Assembly: GCA_002633025.1 (NCBI GenBank)
Contig: NMRB01000101.1
Coordinates: 542,226 to 606,225, forward strand
Source of the DNA: Notospermus geniculatus
Lineage: Eukaryota > Nemertea > Pilidiophora > Heteronemertea > Lineidae
Direction of reading: 5' to 3'
Length of the DNA: 64,000 nt
The notes below the pieces were generated by a model that worked only from the letters and a program-made list of their open reading frames with translations, searched no databases and was not told the origin of the DNA. Of the stretch, positions 37,401 through 48,069 are shown piece after piece (position 1 is the first letter of the stretch; each line of letters begins with the position of its first letter). The position numbers and the translations under genes are program-made.

Positions 37401-39417
37401 TTTGACGCCAATGAGGAACAAAGACGTAAAATGTTGCCATACAATATACGACTGAAAACAGAAAAGGTGAAAAAAAGTCAGAAATATTTCAAAAGCTGAA
37501 TGATTTACTGGTTGTATTACTGGATTTGATGATATTCAACATAGAGCACAAAGAATGACACACAAAATGATAAAATACGTGTAAAGTCATCTCTGAATTT
37601 TGCAAATTTGGGGTCGAAAATTTGCAAAATCGTAGACGACTTTATATGTGTTTTATCAGTGGGTTTGATGATAATATCTTGTGAAGCTTTTGTAATGACA
37701 TGAAGATGCAGCACTTTCGACTATAAGACAGTCTCAAAGTCAAAGTGCTTTGTGTTTTCTTCCAGTCTCTCCAGAAACCATTCTGGGGAACTCTAGGAGC
37801 AGCTCATTCAGTACATCACTAGATCCTTTTAGATCAGTTGAGAAGACAAGGTGGCAGATCCATCAGGAATCAGACCCATGACCTCTCGGGTCTCGAGTCA
37901 AGCACTCAACCACTTGTGCCATGTGCTCCCAACACTTCAGCCAATACCATTCACCGCCAAGGATTTAACTGACGTCTGATATCCACCAAGCATGATGAGA
38001 TGAAAAGTAAGGAGGGTTTTACACAATCTTTTCTTCAGGAATGCCCCGCTCTGCCTTAAATTTCCAGCCAGGAATCATCTTGCTGAAACGTTTTGGTAAC
38101 TTTTTGTTGGTCGTATCCCAGCAGTGAGCTTGTAAGATGGCACGCTGCATCAGATCATCCTGAAACAGGAAGCTATACTGGTAAGATGATGAAACGGATC
38201 AAGACTTCACATTGACTGGGCACGTTTTTCCCCCAGGCAGATTCTTTGGGATCTAATCCTGGAGCCTTGAGGATCAGGAGCTGACAGAAACCCCAGGGGA
38301 TGTTTGTATAGGCCCAGGGGCTGCCAGGATCTACTGCAGGGGAGGGGGAGTTCTGAGGAAGGTAGCCACTGGTGGCCATTGAAACTGGGTGCAAGGGGCT
38401 CTGGGGATAATTCCTGAAAATCTAAATCTCTGACACGTGATTTCTTGTCAATCCTGAACAGAAGAAAAGTCCTTGTTTATCAGTACGTCCTTACCTGATT
38501 TGCGACTTCTTCTCTCCCGATAATTTCCTCCACTGACGGCGGCATCCCCTCAAACTGCTGTGTTTTTGTCAATATACAAGCTTGTTTTTCTCCTTCCACC
38601 AATCTGACGTTTTTGCTGACAAACAACATCGGCTCATCATGCCAGTCTGGGTGGTCAGATTCCTTTGTTCTGAAAAGTAACAAAGGAAGATTTCTCAGTG
38701 TTTTTGCCAGGGTTTTACTGGCTTTACTGGATTTTCCCATTTGGTTAAATGTCTTGCACAATCACCACATAACTTGGAAATTAACATGCAATTCTGCCAA
38801 TAAGTTTTTCAAATGCACCTAAACTTCCCGAAAGAAACTTGAGCAAGCTTACATTATGAATTTTGGATCGTCAGGGACAGGTGGATACCATATTTCAACC
38901 GGTGGTTTAGCGGTGGGGTCGACAACTTCAATACCTGTAAAGCAGAAATTCAGAGTTTTGATGCCACCACTCTTTGGTATGATCTTCATCATAATTTTCA
39001 GAAACTTTGAGCAGTTCGTCTAACTTGGGCAAGAGTTACTCCTGAGGCAGGGAGTGAAACTTTCCTCTCCTGTATCCCGAGTTATATGGCAGGATTGAAC
39101 CTGATGTTCCTCCACTGCTAAATGATTAGTTTGTCTGGCTTCCAATGCAAAGTGCTCATGTTAGGCCTGTTCGAGACCTGAACAAGTCAGCTGGGAAAAA
39201 CAACACCCTTCTTTTCCCTACCTTCCTCCTCGATGAAGTCTGGTTCAAAATGTTGCGGCTCCCTGTATATGGAAACTTTGTGCTTCCAAAGTTGTTTGAA
39301 TCTAGTTTCTAAATTTGCATTCTTCCAGTTCAGAGGGTTCTGCCTGTAGACATTTTTTGCCTCCCAAACAAATTTCTTTGCCTTCTTTGCGACTTGTAGA
39401 TATTGCGTCAGTCTCAT
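34440..39417 (-). CDS. MRPL37: Mitochondrial large-subunit ribosomal protein mL37
   Basis: Eight coding exons on the minus strand: 39417-39222, 38934-38853, 38669-38495, 38159-38023, 37451-37330, 36950-36768, 35287-35142, 34721-34440. All borders are GT-AG, every phase matches, and the total is 440 residues (human protein 423). Recognisable blocks are RLVEGEKQACILTKTQQFEG in exon 3, PTIDLHRNHIYTYENNTG in exon 6, SHSVPHTLF with LNAKAMLFLFG in exon 7, and FHLIFYQLNTLDFSSSDGIK with FRKLLAVYLNG in exon 8. By family, this is a structural subunit of the mitochondrial 39S ribosomal subunit with no catalytic role. The N-terminus MRLTQYLQVAKKAKKFVWEA is basic and suits a mitochondrial targeting sequence. 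A TTTCAG acceptor 13 bases before the start codon implies a 5' UTR intron. Tandem repeats and a gap lie in intron 6. Confidence 0.94.
34840..34992 (-). mobile_element. SINE family A copy in MRPL37 intron 7
   Basis: Reads GCCTCGATAGTCTAGTGGTT on the minus strand, with the B box degraded to GGTTAAAATCC, followed by the family A body start. Confidence 0.75.
35333..36690. repeat. 35-bp minisatellite with internal gap
   Basis: Units of 35 bases (CATTCAGGTCCTGTCTTGCT followed by GTGATCTAGCCTCAG) are repeated at least seven times on the left and six on the right. 873 N (35583-36455) lie between them, so the array may be longer or shorter than shown. It lies in MRPL37 intron 6. Confidence 0.95.
37118..37312 (-). 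mobile_element. SINE family A copy, head missing
   Basis: The minus-strand body and tail (GACAGTAAGCC-type words, GGGCCAATAATGCTGGGGCT) are present, but the tRNA-like head is absent. It sits just 3' of the MRPL37 exon at 37330-37451. Confidence 0.7.
37580..37660. repeat. Hairpin TTTGCAAATTTGGGGTCGAAAATTTGCAAAA
   Basis: AAAGTCATCTCTGAATTTTG is mirrored by AAAATCGTAGACGACTTTA around the TTTGCAAATT core. Related words occur at 34745-34790 and 42935-42985. Confidence 0.55.
37745..37928 (-). mobile_element. SINE family C copy
   Basis: CCAGTCTCTCCAGAAACCAT through GCTCATTCAGTACATCACTA to a tRNA-like complement (GACCTCTCGGGTCTCGAGTC..CTCAACCACTTGTGCC). The same order is seen at 59525-59700. Confidence 0.65.
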
Positions 39418-39769
39418 TTTTGACTTTCTCTGAAATAAAAAATCGTAATCCATGAATACCCCTCGCTGACACTGCAGTACCAGTAGCATGTATCGTCAAG
39501 GAGTTTTACAAGGTGCACTGATAATGAGGACCATTAGTTTCAACACACACAAACTGGCGGAACGACTTCACAATCCCTGGTCTTCGATTGACGGAATAAG
39601 TTGCATTGTACAATAGGATTTCCATTGTGTGCCATGGAGTAGGTCACTTCCGCCGACCAGGGATTTTAAAGTTCAGCCGCCTCAATAGGCCTATGCAAAA
39701 TTTGATTTGTATGTATGTAATGTATGTATCGTTTGGAAGCTTCATAACCCTTTTAAGGGTCTTAAGCTT

Positions 39770-40015
39770 ATACTATGGTATGGAGTCCACGACAGGCTAC
39801 TGTCCACCTGTGTGGGGTCTTTTACTTGCCCTGGCATAGACACTCAGGTACAAGGGACCACGGCTTTCAGTCTCATCCGACAGACCCTAAATTGGTTCAC
39901 AACTTTTTTTCACAACTTGTATGTGTCCTGGCCTGGGATCGAACCCACGCACCGACCGTGTTACAATTGAAATTCAAGCGTGTTAGACCACTCGACCACC
40001 GGGCTCGGCGGCAGC
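39770..40015 (-). mobile_element. SINE family F copy
   Basis: On the minus strand a tRNA-like head (GAGCCCGGTGGTCGAGTGGT, B box GGTTCGATCCC) is followed by a body that shares GGGCAAGTAAAAGACCCC with family A. Confidence 0.6.
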
Positions 40016-40133
40016 CAGTCTTTTGCTGCAGGGTTTTTGAAGCAGGCGGATGTTCATCAGGAAGCAAATCTGTTTGATTGGATATGTCCGACAAGTTGAC
40101 ATCGGATAGACATAGATTCTTGCGTGGTTTTAG

Positions 40134-40219
40134 TGGGGGGACCACCGGTCCTTACACACTTTACTGGTAGGCCTAATGCATTGCCAGTAAAGTGGTGTGT
40201 AAGGACCTGTGGTCCCCCA
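40134..40219. repeat. 86-bp hairpin
   Basis: GGGGGACCACCGGTCCTTAC with ACACTTTACTGG pairs with CCAGTAAAGTGGTGTGTAAG with GACCTGTGGTCCCCC. Probably a MITE. Confidence 0.7.
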
Positions 40220-41173
40220 ATGGTATGGTTGAGGCAGCCATATAGGCCTAGCTTTTGGCACAGGACAGGGTCAAATTGAGCAGTGGAACTTAAAACATAC
40301 TAAGGATGCGTGTAATCTCCAGAATAGGGCAATTTACACAGCCACAACAAAAATACTATGCATAAAGTACAGCATCAGTCGTGCCGGGTCACATTTCCAT
40401 GGGCGCTGACATCTTGGATTGAAACCGAGGCTGTTTACTCAGGTGGAGGAGTTTATGACGTTGCGACACCATCAGCATCAATATTTACCATTTTAGCAGA
40501 TATTCTGCGTCCGGTCTTATTTTTGTGTTCATAGAATACAATGTTTGTGGGTTATCCATCCTGTATACTGTCCAGTCTGGGGGGAAATGCCGTATATTCT
40601 TGTCTACATTACGTTGTGCACACCGTCGCCTGAAACACTTTCTACAGCCACCGGTAGAGGGCAGGAAAGTTGGCCTAGACTAAACTGGTGGTATCTGTAT
40701 ACTATGTTTTCGAGTGTACATGTACTTCATTGTACTTGTACAAGTCAACTCGTTTCCCAAAGCTATTGATTATATGGTCAGCTTGTAGTCTCTTACACGG
40801 TACTTTCCTTTTATATTCATTTAGACCTAGGCTTTGTCCAAGCATGCTAGTGAAGGGCTAAGCCTTCAGGGTTACACTAGGCCTTGGCCTACATACAGCA
40901 GACCTCCACACATGTAGGCCTACATGTTTGTATGTAAGGACCCTACCGGTACCCGGGTATTGTCAGACTGAAGATGGGTAGGGGGCCTACACCGGCTTCC
41001 ATCGAGTGATGTCAGCCCCGTCTGTCTTCTGCAGACGTCAAACGACGTGGAAGTTATCAACGGGGAACGGTGTCGTCGGATGACGTCATCAGACTGAAGT
41101 GTAACCCCGCGTTGAAAAAAGATCCGCACGTGATTAAATTTTTCTTTTTTCTTTTCCAGAGTACTCTTGGAGG

Positions 41174-42397
41174 ATGTCGAAGTCATATCTCCTCCCAAAA
41201 CAATTGATCGGACGACGTCCTAGGTCGTCTCTGCAAGCCTGCAGCAGTCTAATCGGAACATGTTGTGATGGACGGATAGACCCTGTGAAGTGTGGAGCCG
41301 AACGGATCAGTAGGACTCTGACCTGGAGCAACAGCTGCGATGGAGGACACGTCCCTATCCTCACACACCTAAGTTCATGGTTTGGTGGCGGTTCGACTTG
41401 TCATCAGATCCACAGAGGCTACGCAGTCTCTCCTGCAACACTTTCATCCCCTCGGAGACCGAGTATTCCGGGTCCCCTCCAAGCTTTTCATGTTGGCAAA
41501 AGGACGTTCTCCACGGGTACTACAGACAGCGACCATCCCTCTACCGTTGATACCAAGGTCCTGACCTTGCAGAACGAAGGTCAAATCAGAGACATCCCTG
41601 CGTTAAAAAACACTGAAAAAGTTCGGCTCATTTTGGAACTGTTTCTAGACTACGGAGCTGATGTTGAATCTGCGACGGAATTTTTGTTAAGCCATCCAAG
41701 CATGATTGGGAGATCTCAGGACCAGATAGAGGGCGCTTTGAAGTTTCTCATCGATTATGGGTTCGACATAACGGACGCTTTTAAGATTCTGCCCGTAACG
41801 AAGTCTGTTTACCAACGTGACAAGAAGAATATCATTAATATCTTGGAGTTACTAAGGGGCTATAAAATTCCCGATAAGGACTTGATGCAACTTGTGTCCT
41901 CTGTACCAGAGATTCTGGACCTTAAGAACCGTAAAATTCTAACAGACGCTTTCAATAGACTTGGTGAGATGTTCATGTATAATGATTTGGTAAATGTCGT
42001 TGTTAAATGGCCGAGGATCTTATTGGTCGATCTCGATGAAGTGCAATCGAAATTCAAGTACATTATGGAGACCATGAATATGAAGTACACGCAACTGCTT
42101 CGTTCAAATGTGCTGAGTCATCCTCTACAGCACATTAAGACGCGTCATTTATTTCTCGCGAGGGCAGGTTTATTCGAGATGCCCGACAAAAATAAGAACA
42201 CAGCGCACGTCCAGAATCCGTCGGTGAAGGGAATGATGGACTGTACCGATGAGGAATTTGTGTCAAAGTTTGGTGGCGGTATGACCGTCGCCGACTATCA
42301 AACGTTTTCTCAAGTTTTGATCTTGGAAGACAACCTTGCTGAGGATGAGGATGATGATGACGATCTCGGTGCCCTTGGTTACAAAAAGGGACGCTGA
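41174..42397 (+). CDS. MTERF4: Mitochondrial transcription termination factor 4
   Basis: A single 407-codon exon. The N-terminus (MSKSYLLPKQLIGRRPRSSL) is rich in Arg, Ser and Leu, and the presequence runs to about residue 130. Repeats of the mTERF type (paired helices, each with a ...HPSMI / VPEIL / WPRIL-like turn) span about residues 145-310. The C-terminal block GLFEMPDKNKNTAHVQNPSV with a Thr-Asp-Glu-Glu-Phe motif and a final acidic run (EDEDDDDDLG) match vertebrate MTERF4 closely. By family, MTERF4 binds mitochondrial rRNA and recruits the methyltransferase NSUN4 to the assembling large ribosomal subunit. The ATG has A at -3. CTTTTCCAG at 41150-41159 suggests a 5' UTR intron ending just before the start. 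The vertebrate gene has several coding exons, so the uninterrupted coding exon is notable. Poly(A) signal AATAAA at 42758. Confidence 0.93.
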   Translation: MSKSYLLPKQLIGRRPRSSLQACSSLIGTCCDGRIDPVKCGAERISRTLTWSNSCDGGHVPILTHLSSWFGGGSTCHQIHRGYAVSPATLSSPRRPSIPGPLQAFHVGKRTFSTGTTDSDHPSTVDTKVLTLQNEGQIRDIPALKNTEKVRLILELFLDYGADVESATEFLLSHPSMIGRSQDQIEGALKFLIDYGFDITDAFKILPVTKSVYQRDKKNIINILELLRGYKIPDKDLMQLVSSVPEILDLKNRKILTDAFNRLGEMFMYNDLVNVVVKWPRILLVDLDEVQSKFKYIMETMNMKYTQLLRSNVLSHPLQHIKTRHLFLARAGLFEMPDKNKNTAHVQNPSVKGMMDCTDEEFVSKFGGGMTVADYQTFSQVLILEDNLAEDEDDDDDLGALGYKKGR

Positions 42398-42487
42398 TTA
42401 GAAGAGATGTGTTGATTTTCTCATTGCCAAATCCTCGTGCTGTTAGGAAAATGGCAAAATGTTGATTCATCGTAGGCCTACTGCAAG

Positions 42488-42724
42488 CAATAGACTCTAT
42501 CACGCCAATAGAGCGCAGCACCTGACGGGTCGCTAGCTAGGCCTACAGCGTCACGACGTCCCGTCCCCCATTCTGAACGCGGTGACGTCACTCGAAAAAC
42601 CTCCACTTGTTTCAGCAATCATGACGTCGTCTCACGTCAAGATGTCATGGAATGAGTACGGGACATCGTGACGCTGTAGTTACCCGTCAGGTGCTGCGCT
42701 CTTTTGGAGTGATATAGTCTATTG
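42488..42724. mobile_element. 237-bp MITE in the MTERF4 3' UTR
   Basis: CAATAGACTCTATCACGCCA at the left and GGAGTGATATAGTCTATTG at the right are inverse copies, with inner GCGCAGCACCTGACGGGT / ACCCGTCAGGTGCTGCGC. It lies 90 bases after the MTERF4 stop codon and 33 bases before the AATAAA, so it should be transcribed. Confidence 0.8.
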
Positions 42725-42757
42725 TTATTCTGTATTTTGAACTTGTCTTATTTGATC

Positions 42758-42763
42758 AATAAA
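42758..42763 (+). terminator. MTERF4 polyadenylation signal
   Basis: AATAAA, 361 bases after the stop codon, followed by a T-rich stretch (CATGTTTTTGTCATG) within 25 bases. Confidence 0.6.
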
Positions 42764-43049
42764 TGCTGAAAATTCATGTTTTTGTCATGAGTTCAGGATC
42801 CTTATGCTTGTGGACTGGTACGTTAAGCCAGCAGCAGGCAATATTGCAAGCGATCACTGGATAGCTTGCAATATCGTTTGGTCTGCTGCCACCTCTAGGA
42901 TCTCTTCTACATAGCGCCTGAGGAAGACCCCGATTGGGGTCGAAAATTTGCAAAACACTCGGAGACGACTTTCCGATTTACTGAGGATTAACACTGTTGG
43001 AAATAACCAAACCGTAAGATCCCACAAGACTATGGCATAGACTAGGGCT

Positions 43050-44390
43050 TGGAGTGCTTCGTCTCGCCAGCTGAGCGCCAGCTGCCGCCTCTACAAGGAG
43101 ACCAGAACAAACGTAACAACACTTCAATTATTTTATATTTTTTATTTGATATTTACACTACCGGTACAAGAAACAGGTGCAGACAGTGCATGAACTCACC
43201 CGAGTTTGAACCAAAGTAACTGTACAACAACTCGACATAATGCAAGTGTTTGAACCTCCCCTCCCCTCCGGCAGACCACACCGGGTCCCCCTCCCCTCCT
43301 GCGGACCACACCGGGTCCTCACGCCACCAATGCACTAACGACTTGTACAGATACTTTGGTCCATCTCAGGTGAGAAGCAAAATCTCTAAGTAGTCTACCC
43401 ACAAAGCTAGGCGACACTGACCTAGCGCCACCTATATTAAGCAAACTAAACTGTAGAGACAAAAGAAAATGCATAGATTTAAGCCGCCAACTCTACAAGG
43501 CTTAGGCAAAGCTGAACCAAATTATTATATGCTGACGTCACATATTTTACCATAAAACCTGCTGTAACATTTAAGGCTAATATTTTGTTCTGCCATTACT
43601 CAGTTTTTTGTCAAATGTTCCCTGTCTTATTCTTGCAATGTCATCGTGGAGAGTTAAACAACGTAAACCAGTTGGACGAGAAAGTCTTCCTCGGATAGAT
43701 TCTGTATACATCTGTATCAATTGAGCAGCATTGAAAATTGAAGATTTCGTGTTTAAAATTGAAGAAGGTGAATCCCAAACTGAACTCATTAAGTGCAATA
43801 TTATTGAACTGGAAAAGGTGCAAACACCCTGTCGGTAGTTCTGTAAACTTTGAAATCTTATCCAGTCTTCAAGCTATACACAGCACAAATGTTCCGTGAA
43901 GACTTTAGAAACGTTATATTACAAATGTGCTTCGATGCACGGTGAACTGTTTTCTGTTTCGCAACATAATACGTTTAGCACAATCAATAAATGCACCAAG
44001 CTCTTTCTCATAACTCTAGGGGGAACGGGCAGTAGTCTTCAATAGCACAGGGGCAAACCTCACAGAAGGGAAGCAGGTCCCATTTTATGGCCCTTTCCGA
44101 TAAATTACGAGTATCATAACACAGAAACGTCAAGAAGGGTGATCATGGTTACAGCTTTAGGTCGACAAATCGCAATACTGTATGTAATGGAGAAATTCTC
44201 CCACTGATTGTTTTAACGTCTTGTTCAAAAGTAAAACGAATTATTAGAATGATGACGAACATCAAAACCACGTCCAAAATGATTTCATACAAACCTCAAA
44301 ATTACAACATGTTTCTTGCCTGAACAGGATATAATGTTCCGTAGACTCGTACTGAGTGTTATGAGCAAAATCATTTCCTAACTGACGACA
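43050..44390. other. Intergenic, no gene recognised
   Basis: Contains two short CTAGCGCC / GGCGCTCAG-type patches (43050-43095, 43405-43500) and two 34-bp CCTCCCCTCC..CACACCGGGTCC units near 43255-43318. The rest is AT-rich, with no convincing open frame. Confidence 0.35.
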
Positions 44391-44399
44391 TGTAACCCA

Positions 44400-44745
44400 T
44401 ATTTTCGCTTTGTATCAAGTTCTCTTCAATCCCATTTCCATTTCCATATTTTTCACTACTTGCCAAGTTCAATATTTGCCAAGTTTTCTCCAATCCCATT
44501 TCCATATCATTCAATACTTGCCAAGTTCTCTTCAATCCCATTTCCATATTTTTCACATATTGCCAAGTTCTTTTCAATCCCATTTCCATATTTTTCACTA
44601 TTTGCCAAGTTCTTTCCAATCCCATTTCCACATTTTTTCACTATTTGCCAAGTTCTTTCCAATCCCATTTCCACATTTTTCACTATTTGCCAAGTTCTCT
44701 TCAATCCCATTTCATATTTTTCACTCTTTGCCAAGTTCTTTCCAA
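44400..44745. repeat. 42-bp minisatellite, about eight units
   Basis: Units contain TTGCCAAGTTCTTTCCAATC and CCATTTCCATATTTTTCAC. Some units are shorter or longer by a few bases. Because 42 is divisible by 3, open frames cover it on both strands with repeated peptides, which I regard as fortuitous. Confidence 0.9.
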
Positions 44746-45104
44746 TGCAAAGTTAAAACTAAACACACGTATGAACAACAAACCGAACAGTAATTTTACA
44801 ACACCTAACAACAAGAAGCACCCAGTATCACATCAAACTACAAAACCAGCTTTTCGCTTCAATTTCTTGCATTGGTTTTCACAGAATTTGCGAATCGAAA
44901 AAGCCGCCAAAATCTTGCCAATGCATTCAAACGTCACACTGCAGACAAGTAAAAATCTTGTCATTAAAAAATCTTTCAAGAGATTTACAGAAAAATTGTA
45001 CACTAATACAAACTGGTCAAAAGGCAGGTGAGTTATTCGCACAAAAGTAGCACGCAGTTAGGGGTTCCCTAGATTACTGGGATGAAGCGGGCAGCACGGC
45101 ACGC

Positions 45105-45300
45105 GAGGTGAGGGTGGTATCGCAAACGATCTGATCAGCACCGATCTTGCAGGTCACCACAGACCAGGTGATATCGGTTTGATATTGAGGGAAGAAGATT
45201 CCGCACATCGCTGTCCAGCGCACACCTGGTGTCAACAACCGATTTTACTCGCCGCCGATCAGATGCTTGTGATATCACCTGGCGTGCTGCCCTGAAACTG
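45105..45300. repeat. GCGATATC family element
   Basis: CAGCACGGCACGCGAGGTGA and GATATCACCTGGCGTGCTGC form the outer inverted ends. The interior (CACCAGGTGATATC-like, GCACACCTGGTGTCAACAAC) matches 13060-13460. Confidence 0.55.
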
Positions 45301-46260
45301 AAACACCGCTACCAGGATTGGATAGAAACCCAGCCTACTTATCTACAAACTATAAACAGACTATAAACATGGCAACTCTAAATACTTTAGCTTAGCAGTA
45401 GAATCGCACTTTCTTTTATTATTTTCTGATCTTTTATGTTTTTTTTTCTTGCACACAACTTGGTGCCGTTTTCCAAATTACGATCACTATTTTACATACA
45501 TGTACACTTTTCACATACAATTACACCCATGGAACACTGTTATATATACAACAGAGCAGCCTCACTCCCGCTGTGATGACGCTTATGGACTGATTATTAT
45601 AAAAACACCATTTTTAAACCGTAAATGCAATGTTGAACGCTGTTATCTACACAGTACATTCATCTGTAACATCACCAAAACATTTCACATCTGCAGTGCT
45701 ACGCAGATGTAAGCCCTGCAGACTAAATTTTTTCCGATTTTGTTCGTGGTTTTTTATTTTTTTTTGTATTTTTAAACTCTGAAGAACACAAAAATGTGAA
45801 AAATGTCGCAGCGTTATTTACACTTGTGCAAGATTTTATCTAGGAAAACATAAAACCAATCTTATTTTATTATTACATGGCCACAAGTTCCGATGATTGA
45901 CACAAGTATTGCCAGGAGCCATCTTGAGGCGTTGCCGTGGAAATTCCATGATATCATCCATGCGCTCTCTCTGGTCCACGTAATGACGTTGCCATGGTGT
46001 CGCACATTTAATCCGTTAACTGTGTAATTTTTTTAGTTCTAATTTTTCTTTGCCAAAATTGCCAAAAAAAAGGATTTGACACAAAAGATTCCAGACGTGA
46101 TATAACGTCCTACGCACTGTGAAGCGCCATTTCCTTCCAAGAAGCAAGCTACGATCCTCGAGTGTTTTCAGGGATTCCCCGGATTTCGTAATGATGTAAT
46201 ATGACGTCTTTCCCAGCTAAGAATATGAAATATTGGGTTTCAAAGGCGAAAGACATTGCT
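45301..46260. other. AT-rich intergenic stretch
   Basis: No gene recognised. The short open frame at 45449-45712 has several Cys and His residues but no motif spacing that I recognise. Confidence 0.35.
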
Positions 46261-46261
46261 T

Positions 46262-46345
46262 CCTACCAGATTCGAACCCACGGACCATCGCATGAGGCAT
46301 CAATCGCCAGCACTACCCAATTAACGGGTTAATTGCACGACATGA
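46262..46345 (-). mobile_element. tRNA-like element (family D SINE head or decayed tRNA)
   Basis: The minus strand reads GGGTAGTGCTGGCGATTGAT and ends with the B box GGGTTCGAATCTGG. The acceptor stem does not pair well, so a functional tRNA is unlikely. Confidence 0.45.
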
Positions 46346-46409
46346 CTAAAAAGATGCAGATTCCAGCAAGTAGTTCCAGTTTCCAGGAATTTCCCTAGCA
46401 ACCAGGAAA

Positions 46410-46917
46410 ATGGCCGACAATGAACCTTCCATAACAGCAAAAATGGCGTACCTTTCCCAAAATGGTCTGAAATGTTGTTTAACACAAGCAAGATATCTGT
46501 GAATAAAGTCTAAATATGAAGGCAGAATTGTCACCGCTTTGGTAGAGCATGTGGGTTTGAGATATTTTACGGCAGAACTCAGACGTATTATCCAGCCCAG
46601 GACCAGGTCATTTCAAGGTAGGCCACCTAATATCTCCAGCAGCAAAGCTAACAGAAGGTTAAACCATCCAACTGTCCATGAGACCTCAAAATCGGTGCTG
46701 AACCAGAACCTGAAGTCCTATAGGGCCTAATCTGTGGATTTTACCGCTCTAAATCTTAGAACAATTCAAGAAGTCCCAATTGCAGTGCTGTTTCACCCCT
46801 GTTTTGCCCAAGCGCCGGGACAAAATCTCACCATGACTTCATCCGTCATGCAGTATTTGAATTCTAACTCCCTGAGACTAGATAAGTGGGAAATGACAGA
46901 TTCATCGACACCCCAGG
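46410..46917 (+). pseudogene. Two phase-compatible exons of an unidentified gene, with an in-frame TGA
   Basis: Exon-like block 1 (46410-46623) starts at an ATG in strong context (GAAAATGGCC). It reads MADNEPSITAKMAYLSQNGL and KCCLTQARYL, meets TGA at 46500, then continues in the same frame as IKSKYEGRIVTALVEHVGLR to a donor at CAAG|GTAGGC in phase 1. Block 2 (46785-46917) follows CCAATTGCAG, completes the codon (G+TG = Val), and encodes FHPCFAQAPGQNLTMTSSVM with LDKWEMTDSSTPQ before CAG|GTTAGC. The phase match across the intron supports a real exon pair. I recognise no family. The TGA could reflect a pseudogene, a sequencing error or, least likely, recoding. No third exon was found. Confidence 0.4.
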
Positions 46918-47271
46918 TTAGCAAGGGTGGATAGGATGTTTCTATTGAATACTGTGAAAGGCTATATTGAATGTTGAAACAAGAGCTACCGCTATTATGG
47001 CATGATTAGTTCTTTATACTACTTTGAGCAACTTACACTACAGCAGGAGGAAACCGGAGTGCCCGGAAACCTGTGCTGTCCAAAGAGTCGCTCTTTCTAG
47101 GATATAATACTGATTCTGCGATTTAGAGACTAGCGTCCGAACTGAGATCATTGTTTTATGATTGTTATTTCGGTGTCGATCGTAAATTCTGCGACGACTT
47201 CCCTGAGGACATATTCTAATGTTTTCTCAAACGATTTTAGTATGGCAGTTACGTGTGAACATACTAGTAAG

Positions 47272-47487
47272 TCTCTTTAACTCATCTGCCCGCAGAGTCC
47301 AGTAGACGGCATCTTCTGTCTAATTTTTCTCACATCCTGTGGTACTCATTGAAAAATATTCGAAGAAATGTTGTTCCTATGAACCATCTGAAGAATGTTT
47401 CTTCAAATTTTTTCCAATTCATTCTCAAGGATTTTAGAAAACTTCAACAGAACTGTCTGCTCAAATCTGGGGCAGATGAGTTGCCAC
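47272..47487. mobile_element. MITE of the CTCATCTGCC family
   Basis: CTCATCTGCCCGCAGAGTCC at the left, GGGGCAGATGAG at the right, and inner CTTCAAATTTTTTCCAATTC-type words. Other copies: 48465-48667, 51110-51297 and 63805-63965. Confidence 0.7.
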
Positions 47488-47570
47488 TGAAGAACCTACT
47501 GTCTTCTAAATAGACTTGGTAAACTTCCAAATGGGATGGCGGCGTTGACATACACTACGTGTGGTACTCC

Positions 47571-47690
47571 TGGGCCCGTATGCGTATGCATAAAGGTGGA
47601 AGAAGCTTATTCCAGGTATAGCTTCACGTTAAACGTTAGGTTATACCTGGAATAAGCTTATCCACCTTTATGCATACAGGCCTATATGTA
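47571..47690. mobile_element. 120-bp foldback GGCCCGTATGCATAAAGGTGG, copy 2
   Basis: GTATGCATAAAGGTGGAAGA with AGCTTATTCCAGGTATA is mirrored by TATACCTGGAATAAGCTTAT with CCACCTTTATGCATAC. The outermost bases also pair (GGGCCC / GGCC). Confidence 0.75.
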
Positions 47691-48069
47691 GAGCTTGGAG
47701 CTACATAACTGAAACAGTTCCAAACGACAAGAGTTGGAGAGCTAGTCCTGGGCTGGACTGGGCTGCCGATATCAAAAACAACATCTTGGATTTTCACATT
47801 CGTTTCCCTTTCCAGTATCTCAAACACGAGGAAGAAATACTTAAGTTTACTCAACCTGAGAATAAACAGTCTGTTTATTGGAAAAATATTTGAAGTGATT
47901 TTTAACGCCGAACATCGGCTGTAAGTTTCAGTTCACTTGGCATAAAGCAGCGCAATTGACATATTACAGCTATGAAAAGCCTACATGGCACAAGTAACAG
48001 GCGCGGTGAGTGCGCGAGCGGTTGCAGAGTTTTCAGTCAATATTCTTGTGAATGCCGCAAAGCGCTTAA

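Larger units (their letters stand above)
39430..41150. promoter_or_regulatory. Divergent intergenic region between MRPL37 and MTERF4
   Basis: 1.7 kb between the two divergently read genes, so it must contain both promoters unless one starts further away. It holds a SINE-like element (39770-40015), a hairpin (40134-40219) and a GC-richer patch with TGACGTCA near 41078-41085. No TATA or initiator signal is convincing. Confidence 0.4.

Noticed and set aside
39187-39489. Longer MRPL37 N-terminus starting at 39489 or 39499
   Set aside because: A TTTATTTCAG acceptor stands between those starts and the conserved sequence. The ATG at 39417 gives a basic mitochondrial-type N-terminus.
44371-44793. 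Open frames with repeated peptides on both strands
   Set aside because: They arise from the 42-bp minisatellite, whose unit length is a multiple of three. No splice or start context supports a gene.
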